Shown here: positions 9,170 through 16,038 of the stretch, piece after piece
Position numbering within the stretch: position 1 is the first letter of the stretch
Layout: each line of letters opens with the position of its first letter
Source of the DNA: JAXMDC01 sp046349035
GTDB lineage: Bacteria > Pseudomonadota > Alphaproteobacteria > Rhizobiales > Kaistiaceae
Length of the DNA stretch: 64,000 nt
NCBI GenBank assembly: GCA_046349035.1
Contig: JAXMDC010000004.1
Span: forward strand, 462,093 to 526,092
Direction of reading: 5' to 3'
Made by a program: the position numbers and the translations under genes
The notes under the pieces: model-generated
What the model was told of the DNA's origin: nothing
Seen by the model: the letters and a program-made list of their open reading frames with translations, nothing else
Databases searched by the model: none

Positions 9170-9703
9170 TCAGACCAGGGGGTAGCCCTGTTCGACGACG
9201 TAGGGCCCGCCTCCGCTGCCGCTCTTGGCGGAGTAGAGCACGAACCGCTCAACTTCAAAGGGTTCGCCCACAAAGCCGCCCCGCAGGCTGAGATAGCCGG
9301 CCACCTCTTCCGCGGCGCTCCCACCGAGCCGGGCGAGCGTTACATGTGGCTGGAAGCGTCGTGGGTCGGCCGCCACTCCCATCCGCTGCAACAGGCGCTC
9401 GTGCTCCGCCTGCAGTTCGATTAGTGCCGTGTCCGGTTGGGCGCGGGCGACGATAACCCGATTTTGCCGCGGGCCGAGACAATCCAAGCCGGAGAGGACA
9501 AGGTCGAAGCGCCGGCGCCGTACTTGGCTCAGGAGATCGGCAATGTCGTCCGCGACGGCACCGTCCACGTCGCCGATGAAGCGGAGCGTCAGGTGGTAGA
9601 GTTCCCGGTCGATCCAGCGCGCAGCTGCCAGTCCGCCGCGCAACCGGGCCAATTGCTCAGCGACCCGCGTGGGGATTTCGATGCCGGTGAACAGACGGGG
9701 CAT
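9170..9703 (-). CDS. thpR: RNA 2',3'-cyclic phosphodiesterase
   Basis: 2H-phosphoesterase (LigT/ThpR) that opens 2',3'-cyclic phosphates on RNA ends. The 177-residue product starts MPRLFTGIEIP and carries both HxTx motifs: HLTLRFIGDV near residue 42 and HVTLARLGG near residue 127. The ATG at 9701-9703 is placed exactly at the family N-terminus; the open frame continues upstream into tesA but that part is unrelated. It follows tesA by 25 bp on the same strand, suggesting a shared transcript. Confidence 0.92.
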   Translation of the reverse strand: MPRLFTGIEIPTRVAEQLARLRGGLAAARWIDRELYHLTLRFIGDVDGAVADDIADLLSQVRRRRFDLVLSGLDCLGPRQNRVIVARAQPDTALIELQAEHERLLQRMGVAADPRRFQPHVTLARLGGSAAEEVAGYLSLRGGFVGEPFEVERFVLYSAKSGSGGGPYVVEQGYPLV

Positions 9704-9728
9704 CGCGGCTATCCGTGGCGCCCGCGCC

Positions 9729-10385
9729 CTAGGGCCTGCGCGCGATTTGCGCCAAGAGGGCTTCGGCTGCCGGCAAGATGCGCTCCACCATAACCGCAAC
9801 GCCGTCGCTGTTGGGGTGCATACCGTCGCGCAGCAGCAGGCGCGGCTCGGCCGCCACTCCGTCCAGGAAAAAGGGGTGCAGCAGCACGCGCCGCTGGTCA
9901 GCCAGGTCAACGTACATGCCGTCGAAGGCGCGACGAAAATCGGGCCCCATATTGGGCGGCGCCAGCATGCCCACCAATAGCACCGGAAGCCGGCGAGCAC
10001 TGAGCTTCGTCAGTATCTGATCGAGCGCGCGCCGCGTGACCGCCGGGTCGATGCCGCGCAGCATGTCGTTGGCGCCAAGTGCCACGATCACCGCATCGGC
10101 ATCGCCTTCGACCGACCAGTCGAGGCGTGCCAACCCGTCGGTGGCGGTATCGCCGGAAACCCCAGCGTTGATCACGGTCACGCTATGACCGCGGGCCTGT
10201 AATGCCCGTTCCAGCTGCGCCGGAAAAGCCTCGGCCGCCTTCAGCTGATAGCCGGCGCTGAGGCTGTCGCCGATGACGACGAGCTTGGCAGAGCCGCCGG
10301 CCGCCTCTGCGTCCCCCCACCACACTGTCACGAGGAGCGCGATCCCGAACCCGGCGAGACGCGAGAGGTTGCGCATACCGATCAA
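9729..10385 (-). CDS. tesA: Arylesterase / TesA-type SGNH hydrolase
   Basis: Periplasmic multifunctional esterase/thioesterase of the SGNH family. A signal peptide (LAGFGIALLVTVWWGDAEA) precedes block I GDSLSAGY (catalytic Ser), INAGVSGDT (Gly block), VALGANDML (Asn block) and the catalytic Asp/His pair in DGMHPNSDG. A strong Shine-Dalgarno GGAGGT (10394-10399) sits 8 nt from a TTG at 10383-10385, which favours the TTG over the ATG three codons downstream. It is divergent from the YbbA/YbbP-like exporter with only about 45 bp between starts, an arrangement conserved in many proteobacteria. Confidence 0.92.
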   Translation of the reverse strand: MIGMRNLSRLAGFGIALLVTVWWGDAEAAGGSAKLVVIGDSLSAGYQLKAAEAFPAQLERALQARGHSVTVINAGVSGDTATDGLARLDWSVEGDADAVIVALGANDMLRGIDPAVTRRALDQILTKLSARRLPVLLVGMLAPPNMGPDFRRAFDGMYVDLADQRRVLLHPFFLDGVAAEPRLLLRDGMHPNSDGVAVMVERILPAAEALLAQIARRP

Positions 10386-10429
10386 ATCTCTGTACCTCCG
10401 CTCAGGCCGTTCATATAGGGTCTTGTGGC

Positions 10430-11143
10430 TTGAGCCAAAACATCGTCGAACTCACCGGCGTCGAACTGGCGCTCGGCCGCGGCCGCAGTCGCGTCAACAT
10501 CTTGCGCGGGATCGACCTGGCAATAGCTGCCGGTGAGACGGTAGGACTAGTGGGCCCGTCGGGCTCGGGCAAATCCACGCTGCTGATGGTGATGGCCGGC
10601 TTGGAACGTGCCGATGCCGGGCGCGTTTGCGTCGCCGGCACTGACTTCGCTGGCCTTGGCGAGGACGCTCTGGCGCGCTTCCGCGGCCGCACCATGGGCG
10701 TCGTTTTCCAGTCCTTTCACTTGATCCCGAACATGACGGCGATCGAAAACGTCGCGGTGCCGCTTGAACTCGCCGGCGAGCCCGATGCGATGAGCGCAGC
10801 CCGCGACGAACTCGCCGCTGTCGGACTCGCCGAGCGCCTCGACCACTACCCGCTGGAACTCTCCGGCGGCGAACAGCAGCGTGTGGCGATCGCCCGCGCC
10901 CTCGTCGCCCGGCCGCAAATTCTCCTCGCCGACGAGCCCACCGGCAATCTCGACGAGGCAACCGGAGCGGGCGTTGCCGATCTTCTGTTCGCGGCCTGCC
11001 GCGACCGTGGAATGACCCTTATTCTCGTGACCCACGAGATGACGTTAGCCAAGCGCTGCCGACGCCTCGTGCACCTGCGATCGGGGCGCATCGCAAGCGC
11101 CGACGACGCCCGCGAGCCGCCCCGCCGGGTGCCCGCGCAATGA
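10430..11143 (+). CDS. ABC transporter ATPase, YbbA/LolD type
   Basis: 237-residue ATPase of the MacB/LolD/YbbA group. Walker A GPSGSGKSTLL, Q-loop VFQSFHLIPNMTA, signature LSGGEQQRVAIARAL, Walker B ILLADEPTGNLD and H-loop LVTHE are all present. The start is TTG (10430-10432); the nearby GTG runs into a stop and the first ATG lies after Walker A. The last bases overlap the permease start (ATGA), so both products form one transporter. Position divergent from tesA matches the YbbA-YbbP pair of unknown substrate, rather than lipoprotein-sorting LolD. Confidence 0.9.
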   Translation: MSQNIVELTGVELALGRGRSRVNILRGIDLAIAAGETVGLVGPSGSGKSTLLMVMAGLERADAGRVCVAGTDFAGLGEDALARFRGRTMGVVFQSFHLIPNMTAIENVAVPLELAGEPDAMSAARDELAAVGLAERLDHYPLELSGGEQQRVAIARALVARPQILLADEPTGNLDEATGAGVADLLFAACRDRGMTLILVTHEMTLAKRCRRLVHLRSGRIASADDAREPPRRVPAQ

Positions 11144-13686
11144 ACGCCTCCTCGCCGCCGCATGCCAGCGCAGTTCGTTTCGCGTTGCGCGAGATGCGCG
11201 GCGGGCTTCGCGGCTTCTACGTCTTCCTTGCCTGCATCGTCCTCGGCGTAGCCACGATCGCCGGGGTCGGATCCGTGGCGCGTCTGATGGGCGACACCAT
11301 CGAGCGCGAGGGCAAGACCATTCTCGGCGGCGACATCTCCTTCACGCTGGTCGGCCGCGACGCCTCGGCCGAGGAACGTCGTTTCCTCGCATCTTCCGGG
11401 CAGCTGTCCGAGGTAGCGACACTGCGCGGCATGGCTCGCACCGTCGATGGTGGCGATGGAACGCTGGTCGAAATCAAATCCGTCGACGGCGCCTATCCCC
11501 TGTTCGGCGCCCTCAAGACGAAGGGCGGCGAGGGGCGCGGACTGGGTGATGACAACCCTCGGAGCGCGCTCGTCGACGAAGCTCTGCTGATCCGACTGGG
11601 CCTCGGAATAGGCGATCGCTTTCGCCTGGGCGTCGCGGAACTCCGCATCCTCGGCACGGTCGAATCCGAGCCCGACCGCCTCTCTGCCGGTGCGGATCTC
11701 GGCCCACGGGTCATGGTCTCGCCCAGCACGCTCGCCGCTACCGGCCTCGTGCAACCGGGAAGCATCGTCTACTGGCTCTACCGCCTGCGCCTTGGCGAAG
11801 ATGCGTCGGAGGCGGCCGTCGCCGCGGTCAAGGCGGACGCCGAGCGACTCTTTCCGGATGCGGGATGGCGTATCCGCACCCGCGACGATTCGGCGCCCGG
11901 CCTCAAGCGCAACATCGAGCGCCTGGCCACTTTCCTGGCGCTGATCGGTCTGTCGGCGCTGCTCATCGGCGGCGTCGGCATCGCCAATGCCGTGCATGCC
12001 TATCTCGACGGCAAGCGTGGCGTCATTGCCACCTTCAAAAGCCTCGGGGCGCCGGGCCTCTTTGTCGCCCGCGTCTATCTCCTGCAGATCGCCGCTCTCG
12101 CGATTTTCGGGGTCCTGGTCGGGCTCGCGGTCGGCGCTGCCATACCGTTTGTGGCCGGTCTCGCCTTCGCCGCGCTCATCCCGGTCCCGATCGAACCGAG
12201 TGTTTATCCTCTGGAACTCGTCCTCGCCGCTGCCAATGGGCTTCTCGCCGCCCTCGCATTTTCGCTGTGGCCACTAGGCCGCGTTGGCCGCGTCCCGCCT
12301 CAAGCCCTGTTCCGCGACGACGTCTCGCCCACCAGGCAATTCCCCCAACGAGGCTACGCCGCGCTTGCCGGCACCGCCGCGCTGGCATTGGTCGCGATCG
12401 CGGTTGTCTTCGCGCGCGACCGCCAGATCGCGCTCATTTTCGCCGGGGCCGCTGTCGCCGCGTTTGTGCTCCTTCGGCTGGTCGCACTGGCGATCGTCGC
12501 CATCGCCAAACGAATGCCGCGCCCGCGCTCGACGCCGCTCCGCCTGGCCCTCGCCAACATCCATCGACCCGGGTCGGCGACTGCCTCGGTAGTCGCATCG
12601 CTCGGACTCGGCCTTACCCTTTTGGCAACGCTCGTCGCCGTTAACGGCAGCCTACGCCGCGAACTCACCGCGACCATTCCGGCGCAAGCGCCGCTCTTCT
12701 ACTTCCTCGACGTCCAGGCGAGCGAGGTCGACGACTTCCGCGCCTATCTCAGGCGACTGGTACCCGAGGCCACCTTCGACGACGTCGCTTTGCTCCGCGG
12801 CCGCATCGCTTCCATCGCCGGCACGCCAGCCGACCAGGTCAAGGCAACGCCTGACACCAAATGGGTTCTCGCCGGTGATCGTGGTCTCACCTATTCCAGC
12901 GACGTGCCGCGGAACTCTCGCGTCGTCGCCGGCTCGTGGTGGCCCGCCGACTACGCCGGCCCGCCGCTGGTCTCGGTCGACCGCGAGATCGCCGAGGGCA
13001 TCGGCCTCAAGCTCGGCGATAGCATCGCCGTCAACGTCCTCGGCCGTATCGTCACCGCGACCGTCGCCAATCTCCGCGATGTCGATTGGCAATCGGTCGG
13101 CCTGAACTTCGTTCTGGTGTTTACGCCGAACACGCTGCGAACGGCGCCGCACTCCCATCTCGTGACCCTATCGATCGCCGGCGGCGCCACCACCGAACGC
13201 GAAGTCGCTCTCTTGAAAGAAGTCGGCACCAGCTACCCGGCGGTGACCGCGCTTCGCGTCAAGGACGCCCTCGATCGGGTCGACGATCTCCTTCGCGAAA
13301 TCTCGCTGGCCGTGTTGGCAGCGACTTCCATCACCCTTCTCACAGCCGTTCTGGTCCTCGCCGGCGCCCTTGCCGCAAGCCACCGGCGGCGCCTTTACGA
13401 CGCCGCAATACTGAAGGCGGTCGGCGCCACCGGGCGCCAAGTCATCGCCGCCTTCGCCCTCGAGCACCTCCTTCTCGGCCTGGTTACGGCCCTCTTTGCC
13501 ATCGCCGCCGGGAACGCTGCCGCCGCCTACGTGCTCACTGGCGCCATGCGCACGCCGTTCCACTTCCTCGGCGCCGCCGCGGCGGTAACCCTGGCGGTTG
13601 CTCTTCTGTTAACCGTGGGCCTCGGGATGGTCGGCACCTGGCGCGTCATGAAAGCCAAGGTGGCCCCGGTTCTACGCGGCCTCTAA
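11140..13686 (+). CDS. FtsX-like ABC transporter permease, YbbP type
   Basis: 848-residue membrane protein with the duplicated MacB/FtsX permease layout: an N-terminal membrane helix (GFYVFLACIVLGVATIAGV) and periplasmic domain, a helix block around residues 265-440, a second periplasmic domain, and terminal helices (AATSITLLTAVLVLAGAL; final ALLLTVGLGMVGTWRV). This length and duplication fit YbbP rather than LolC/E (about 400 residues). It is translationally coupled to the ATPase by a 4-bp overlap. The substrate is unknown; an envelope or lipid-related role is inferred from tesA linkage only. Confidence 0.9.
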   Translation: MNASSPPHASAVRFALREMRGGLRGFYVFLACIVLGVATIAGVGSVARLMGDTIEREGKTILGGDISFTLVGRDASAEERRFLASSGQLSEVATLRGMARTVDGGDGTLVEIKSVDGAYPLFGALKTKGGEGRGLGDDNPRSALVDEALLIRLGLGIGDRFRLGVAELRILGTVESEPDRLSAGADLGPRVMVSPSTLAATGLVQPGSIVYWLYRLRLGEDASEAAVAAVKADAERLFPDAGWRIRTRDDSAPGLKRNIERLATFLALIGLSALLIGGVGIANAVHAYLDGKRGVIATFKSLGAPGLFVARVYLLQIAALAIFGVLVGLAVGAAIPFVAGLAFAALIPVPIEPSVYPLELVLAAANGLLAALAFSLWPLGRVGRVPPQALFRDDVSPTRQFPQRGYAALAGTAALALVAIAVVFARDRQIALIFAGAAVAAFVLLRLVALAIVAIAKRMPRPRSTPLRLALANIHRPGSATASVVASLGLGLTLLATLVAVNGSLRRELTATIPAQAPLFYFLDVQASEVDDFRAYLRRLVPEATFDDVALLRGRIASIAGTPADQVKATPDTKWVLAGDRGLTYSSDVPRNSRVVAGSWWPADYAGPPLVSVDREIAEGIGLKLGDSIAVNVLGRIVTATVANLRDVDWQSVGLNFVLVFTPNTLRTAPHSHLVTLSIAGGATTEREVALLKEVGTSYPAVTALRVKDALDRVDDLLREISLAVLAATSITLLTAVLVLAGALAASHRRRLYDAAILKAVGATGRQVIAAFALEHLLLGLVTALFAIAAGNAAAAYVLTGAMRTPFHFLGAAAAVTLAVALLLTVGLGMVGTWRVMKAKVAPVLRGL

Positions 13687-13746
13687 ACGCTCCGGGAACG
13701 CAGTCGGTATGCAGGCCAACACAACCGCGCCTTAGTGGCGGCGACC

Positions 13747-13782
13747 TTGTCTCGGTTGGCCATTGTGCCCATATTGTGCCCA
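13747..13782 (+). promoter_or_regulatory. Candidate promoter with a 10-bp direct repeat
   Basis: TTGTCT (13747-13752), a 17-bp spacer and CATATT (13770-13775) resemble -35/-10 elements upstream of the Bax-inhibitor-1 gene. The decamer ATTGTGCCCA occurs twice, at 13762-13771 and 13773-13782, separated by one base, so one copy lies in the spacer and the other covers the -10. This could be an operator; no regulator is known. Confidence 0.35.
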
Positions 13783-13843
13783 AGTCTGGCGCCGGCTGAA
13801 TCGCTGGCAGCGGGACCATGGCAATCCTTGAAAGGGGATATCG

Positions 13844-14617
13844 ATGGCGAACTACGACTATCAGGCTCGCGGCGGCACGGTCGAGCGTGCCGATGTCGGA
13901 ACGCTGGACCAAGGCCTGCGCGCGTACATGCTGCGCGTTTACAACTATATGGCCGTCGGCCTGGTCGTGACCGGGCTCGCTGCAGTCGCCGCGTTCTACG
14001 GCGCAGTGACCAGCACGCCGACCCCCTATGCGATCGGCCGGGGTGAGTATCTGACCAACTTCGGCTACGCGCTTTTTGCCTCTCCGCTCAAATGGGCTGT
14101 GATCTTCGCGCCTCTGGCCATGGTGTTCTTCCTCAGCTGGCGCATCGCCCGTATGAGCGTCGCCGCTGCGCAGACGACGTTTTGGGTTTACGCCGGCCTC
14201 GTCGGCCTGTCGCTTGCTTCGATCTTTCTCGTCTACACGACCGAGAGCATCGCCCAGGTGTTCTTCATCACCGCCGCCACGTTCGGCGCAATGAGCCTCT
14301 GGGGCTACACAACCAAGCGTGACCTCACCAGCATGGGCTCGTTCCTGATGATGGGCCTGTTCGGTATTATCATCGCAATGCTGGTCAACCTCTTCCTGCA
14401 GTCGTCCGGCCTCAGCTGGGTGATCTCGGTGCTGGGAGTGGTGATATTCACCGGCCTTACCGCGTACGACACCCAGAAGATCAAGGAGATGTACTACGTC
14501 GGTGACGACGGGACGGTTGCCGGGCGCAAGGCCATCATGGGCGCCCTCAACCTCTACCTCGACTTCATCAACATCTTCATCATGCTGCTTCGGCTCGTTG
14601 GCAACCAGCGGGACTGA
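13844..14617 (+). CDS. Bax inhibitor-1 family membrane protein
   Basis: 257-residue polytopic inner-membrane protein with about seven hydrophobic helices, of the BI-1/YccA/YbhL family. Characteristic features are the N-terminal LRAYMLRVYNYMAVGLVVTG, the central FFITAATFGAMSLWGYTTKRDL, and the C-terminal YDTQKIKEMYY with LNLYLDFINIFIMLLRLVG. Relatives are pH-sensitive calcium leak channels or FtsH modulators; the role here is inferred. A good SD (AAAGGGGAT) precedes the ATG. It is monocistronic, with its own terminator at 14644-14669. Confidence 0.92.
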   Translation: MANYDYQARGGTVERADVGTLDQGLRAYMLRVYNYMAVGLVVTGLAAVAAFYGAVTSTPTPYAIGRGEYLTNFGYALFASPLKWAVIFAPLAMVFFLSWRIARMSVAAAQTTFWVYAGLVGLSLASIFLVYTTESIAQVFFITAATFGAMSLWGYTTKRDLTSMGSFLMMGLFGIIIAMLVNLFLQSSGLSWVISVLGVVIFTGLTAYDTQKIKEMYYVGDDGTVAGRKAIMGALNLYLDFINIFIMLLRLVGNQRD

Positions 14618-14643
14618 CCAACAGCAAGGACTTCCCTTCAAAG

Positions 14644-14669
14644 GGCGCGGCTTCGGCCGCGCCTTTTTT
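14644..14669 (+). terminator. Rho-independent terminator after the BI-1 gene
   Basis: Perfect 8-bp stem GGCGCGGC / GCCGCGCC around a TTCG tetraloop, followed by six T residues (14664-14669). It lies 26 bp after the BI-1 stop and just before the acetyltransferase start. Confidence 0.9.
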
Positions 14670-14683
14670 CTTGGAGCCTTGAG

Positions 14684-15247
14684 GTGACCGTGCCCAGCCC
14701 CAAAGCTCCGTTCCTCATTCGCGCGGCAAGCCCTGCCGATGCAGAGGCCCTTGCGGCCATCTACCGTGCCGAGGTTCTCGGCGGCACCGCCACCTTCGAA
14801 CTCGTACCGCCCGACGCAGCCGAAATGGACCGTCGCCGGCGGGAACTCACCGATGGCGGCTTCCCCTACCTGGTGGCCGAGTCCGGCAACACAATCCTCG
14901 GCTACGCCTACGCTGGGCCCTACCGGCTGCGCCCCGCCTATCGCTTCACGGTCGAGGACTCGATCTACGTCGCCACGTCGGCCCGACGGCAGGGCGTCGG
15001 CCACGCCCTCCTGGTCGCCCTCATCGATGCCTGCGCTGAACGCGGCTTCCGGCAGATGATTGCCGCCATCGGCGATTCTGCCAACGCCGCTTCGATTGCC
15101 GTCCACGCCAGCGCCGGGTTTGCCCATGCGGGAACGCTTCACCAGGTCGGCTGGAAGATGGGCCGCTGGTTGGATGTGGTGTTGATGCAGCGCGCCTTGG
15201 GGCCGGGCAACGCCGCGCCGCCGTCCGAGGCCGCCGTTACCCGCTAA
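14684..15247 (+). CDS. GNAT N-acetyltransferase, phosphinothricin acetyltransferase-like
   Basis: 187 residues of the PAT/YncA branch of GNAT enzymes. The N-terminal beta strand and helix (IRAASPADAEALAAIYRAEV), the SIYVATSARRQGVGHALL acetyl-CoA P-loop (R-x-x-G-x-G/A type) and the terminal GFAHAGTLHQVGWKMGRWLD are typical; the latter resembles the family ending G-x-K-x-G-x-W-D. Likely substrates are amino-acid analogues such as methionine sulfone, but specificity cannot be read from sequence. The GTG start at 14684 sits 15 bp after the terminator's T run. The 3' end overlaps the converging DUF2794 gene by 4 bp. Confidence 0.88.
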   Translation: MTVPSPKAPFLIRAASPADAEALAAIYRAEVLGGTATFELVPPDAAEMDRRRRELTDGGFPYLVAESGNTILGYAYAGPYRLRPAYRFTVEDSIYVATSARRQGVGHALLVALIDACAERGFRQMIAAIGDSANAASIAVHASAGFAHAGTLHQVGWKMGRWLDVVLMQRALGPGNAAPPSEAAVTR

Positions 15248-15624
15248 ACCGCCACTGGTCTTGGCCGATCGAGCGCCCGCAGCACCTGCGCCAGGTCGTG
15301 CCCGCGGCGCAGAACCAAGCCTCCCATGGCCACAACACTGAAAGCGCCTTGCCGCCGCGCCAGACGCGGCTGTTTCCGGATCCGGTAGAGCGGCGTTTCG
15401 CTGGCGCGACGAAAAACCGAGAACACCGCCTCGTCAGGCAGGAGGTCGATGGCGTAGTCGCGCCACTCGCCCGCCGCCACCTTCCGGCCGTAGAGGCGAA
15501 GAATCTCGTTGAGCTCTCGGCGATCGAACGAAACCGTGCGGGCGGCTCCGCCCGGATGCCCGGCGGCGAGGTCGTACAGTCTGGCCTCGCCGCCGAAACG
15601 TTCTGATTCGCTGGTCTCGCTCAA
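15244..15624 (-). CDS. DUF2794 family protein
   Basis: 126 residues from a TTG at 15622-15624 (LSETSESERFGGEARLYDL). The open frame continues upstream, but that part is low-complexity Arg/Gly/Pro sequence without family likeness. The conserved core is VSFDRRELNEILRLYGRKVAAGEWRDYAIDLL then AVFSVFRRASETPLYRIRKQP, matching a short uncharacterised alphaproteobacterial family known to me as DUF2794. No membrane segment or signal is seen. Function is unknown. It is convergent with the acetyltransferase gene. Confidence 0.75.
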   Translation of the reverse strand: MSETSESERFGGEARLYDLAAGHPGGAARTVSFDRRELNEILRLYGRKVAAGEWRDYAIDLLPDEAVFSVFRRASETPLYRIRKQPRLARRQGAFSVVAMGGLVLRRGHDLAQVLRALDRPRPVAV

Positions 15625-15795
15625 GGTTCGAGAGGCCCTCGTGGCTGTCCTGCGAATGATCCCCCGCTTTCCCGCGCCGCGCAAGCTTGGGAACGCTGGG
15701 GTTCCAGGCAGCCGACACCAACCCACCCGAAAAAATTCGCAGTTTCGCCGCGTTTCAGCCCTTGCCGGGCCGCAGGCCGCCACCACATTTGTTGT

Positions 15796-15938
15796 CTCAG
15801 ACGGTCCGGTTGGGCGGAGGCTTCGGATTTCTCAGCCCCCCAGCCCCCCGGGGTCGATCGTCCGGCCGGACCACCTCTGAGCTTGGTTCAATCCCCCAAG
15901 CGACTGTTTTCTGGGCCGACCGCTGTCGGCCCTTTTTT
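15796..15938 (+). ncRNA. Candidate structured small RNA upstream of htpG
   Basis: Bases 15625-16038 hold no convincing protein gene, but 15796-15938 can fold extensively. CTCAGA (15796-15801) pairs with TCTGAG (15876-15881), and GGTCCGG (15803-15809) pairs with CCGGACC (15866-15872). They enclose a C-rich stretch (15836-15849) that could face Shine-Dalgarno sequences. A second hairpin GCTTGG/CCAAGC (15881-15901) follows, and the region ends in a strong terminator whose T run is on this strand. No other plus-strand gene needs that terminator. I recognise no known family. The 5' end and the existence of a transcript are unproven. Confidence 0.4.
15913..15938 (+). terminator. Rho-independent terminator, plus strand
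   Basis: Perfect 8-bp stem GGGCCGAC / GTCGGCCC with loop CGCT, then six T residues (15933-15938). It lies 266 bp after the only upstream plus-strand gene, which already converges on DUF2794, so it probably ends a non-coding transcript. Confidence 0.8.
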
Positions 15939-15967
15939 CTTTGCGCTCGCCGGCGCACCGACAGGCT

Positions 15968-15996
15968 CTTGCAGCCGCGGCCCTTCCTCGCGATAT
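15968..15996 (+). promoter_or_regulatory. Candidate heat-shock (RpoH-type) promoter of htpG
   Basis: CTTGCA (15968-15973), a 17-bp spacer and CGATAT (15991-15996) resemble the alphaproteobacterial sigma-32 pattern (CTTG ... CxxTAT/CCATAT). It lies about 43 bp before the htpG ATG and after the terminator. The match is by eye. Confidence 0.35.
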
Positions 15997-16038
15997 GTCG
16001 GTTCTGTCACACTCCAGCGGCGGCAAGACCGAAGCTCG

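Noticed and set aside
10846..11997. 383-codon minus-strand frame opposite the YbbA/YbbP-like genes
   Set aside because: Antisense to coupled ABC transporter genes; low-information sequence.
15796..15938. 6S RNA or SRP RNA
   Set aside because: The hairpin is too short and lacks the central-bubble layout of 6S and the conserved tetraloop/SRP54-binding sequence.
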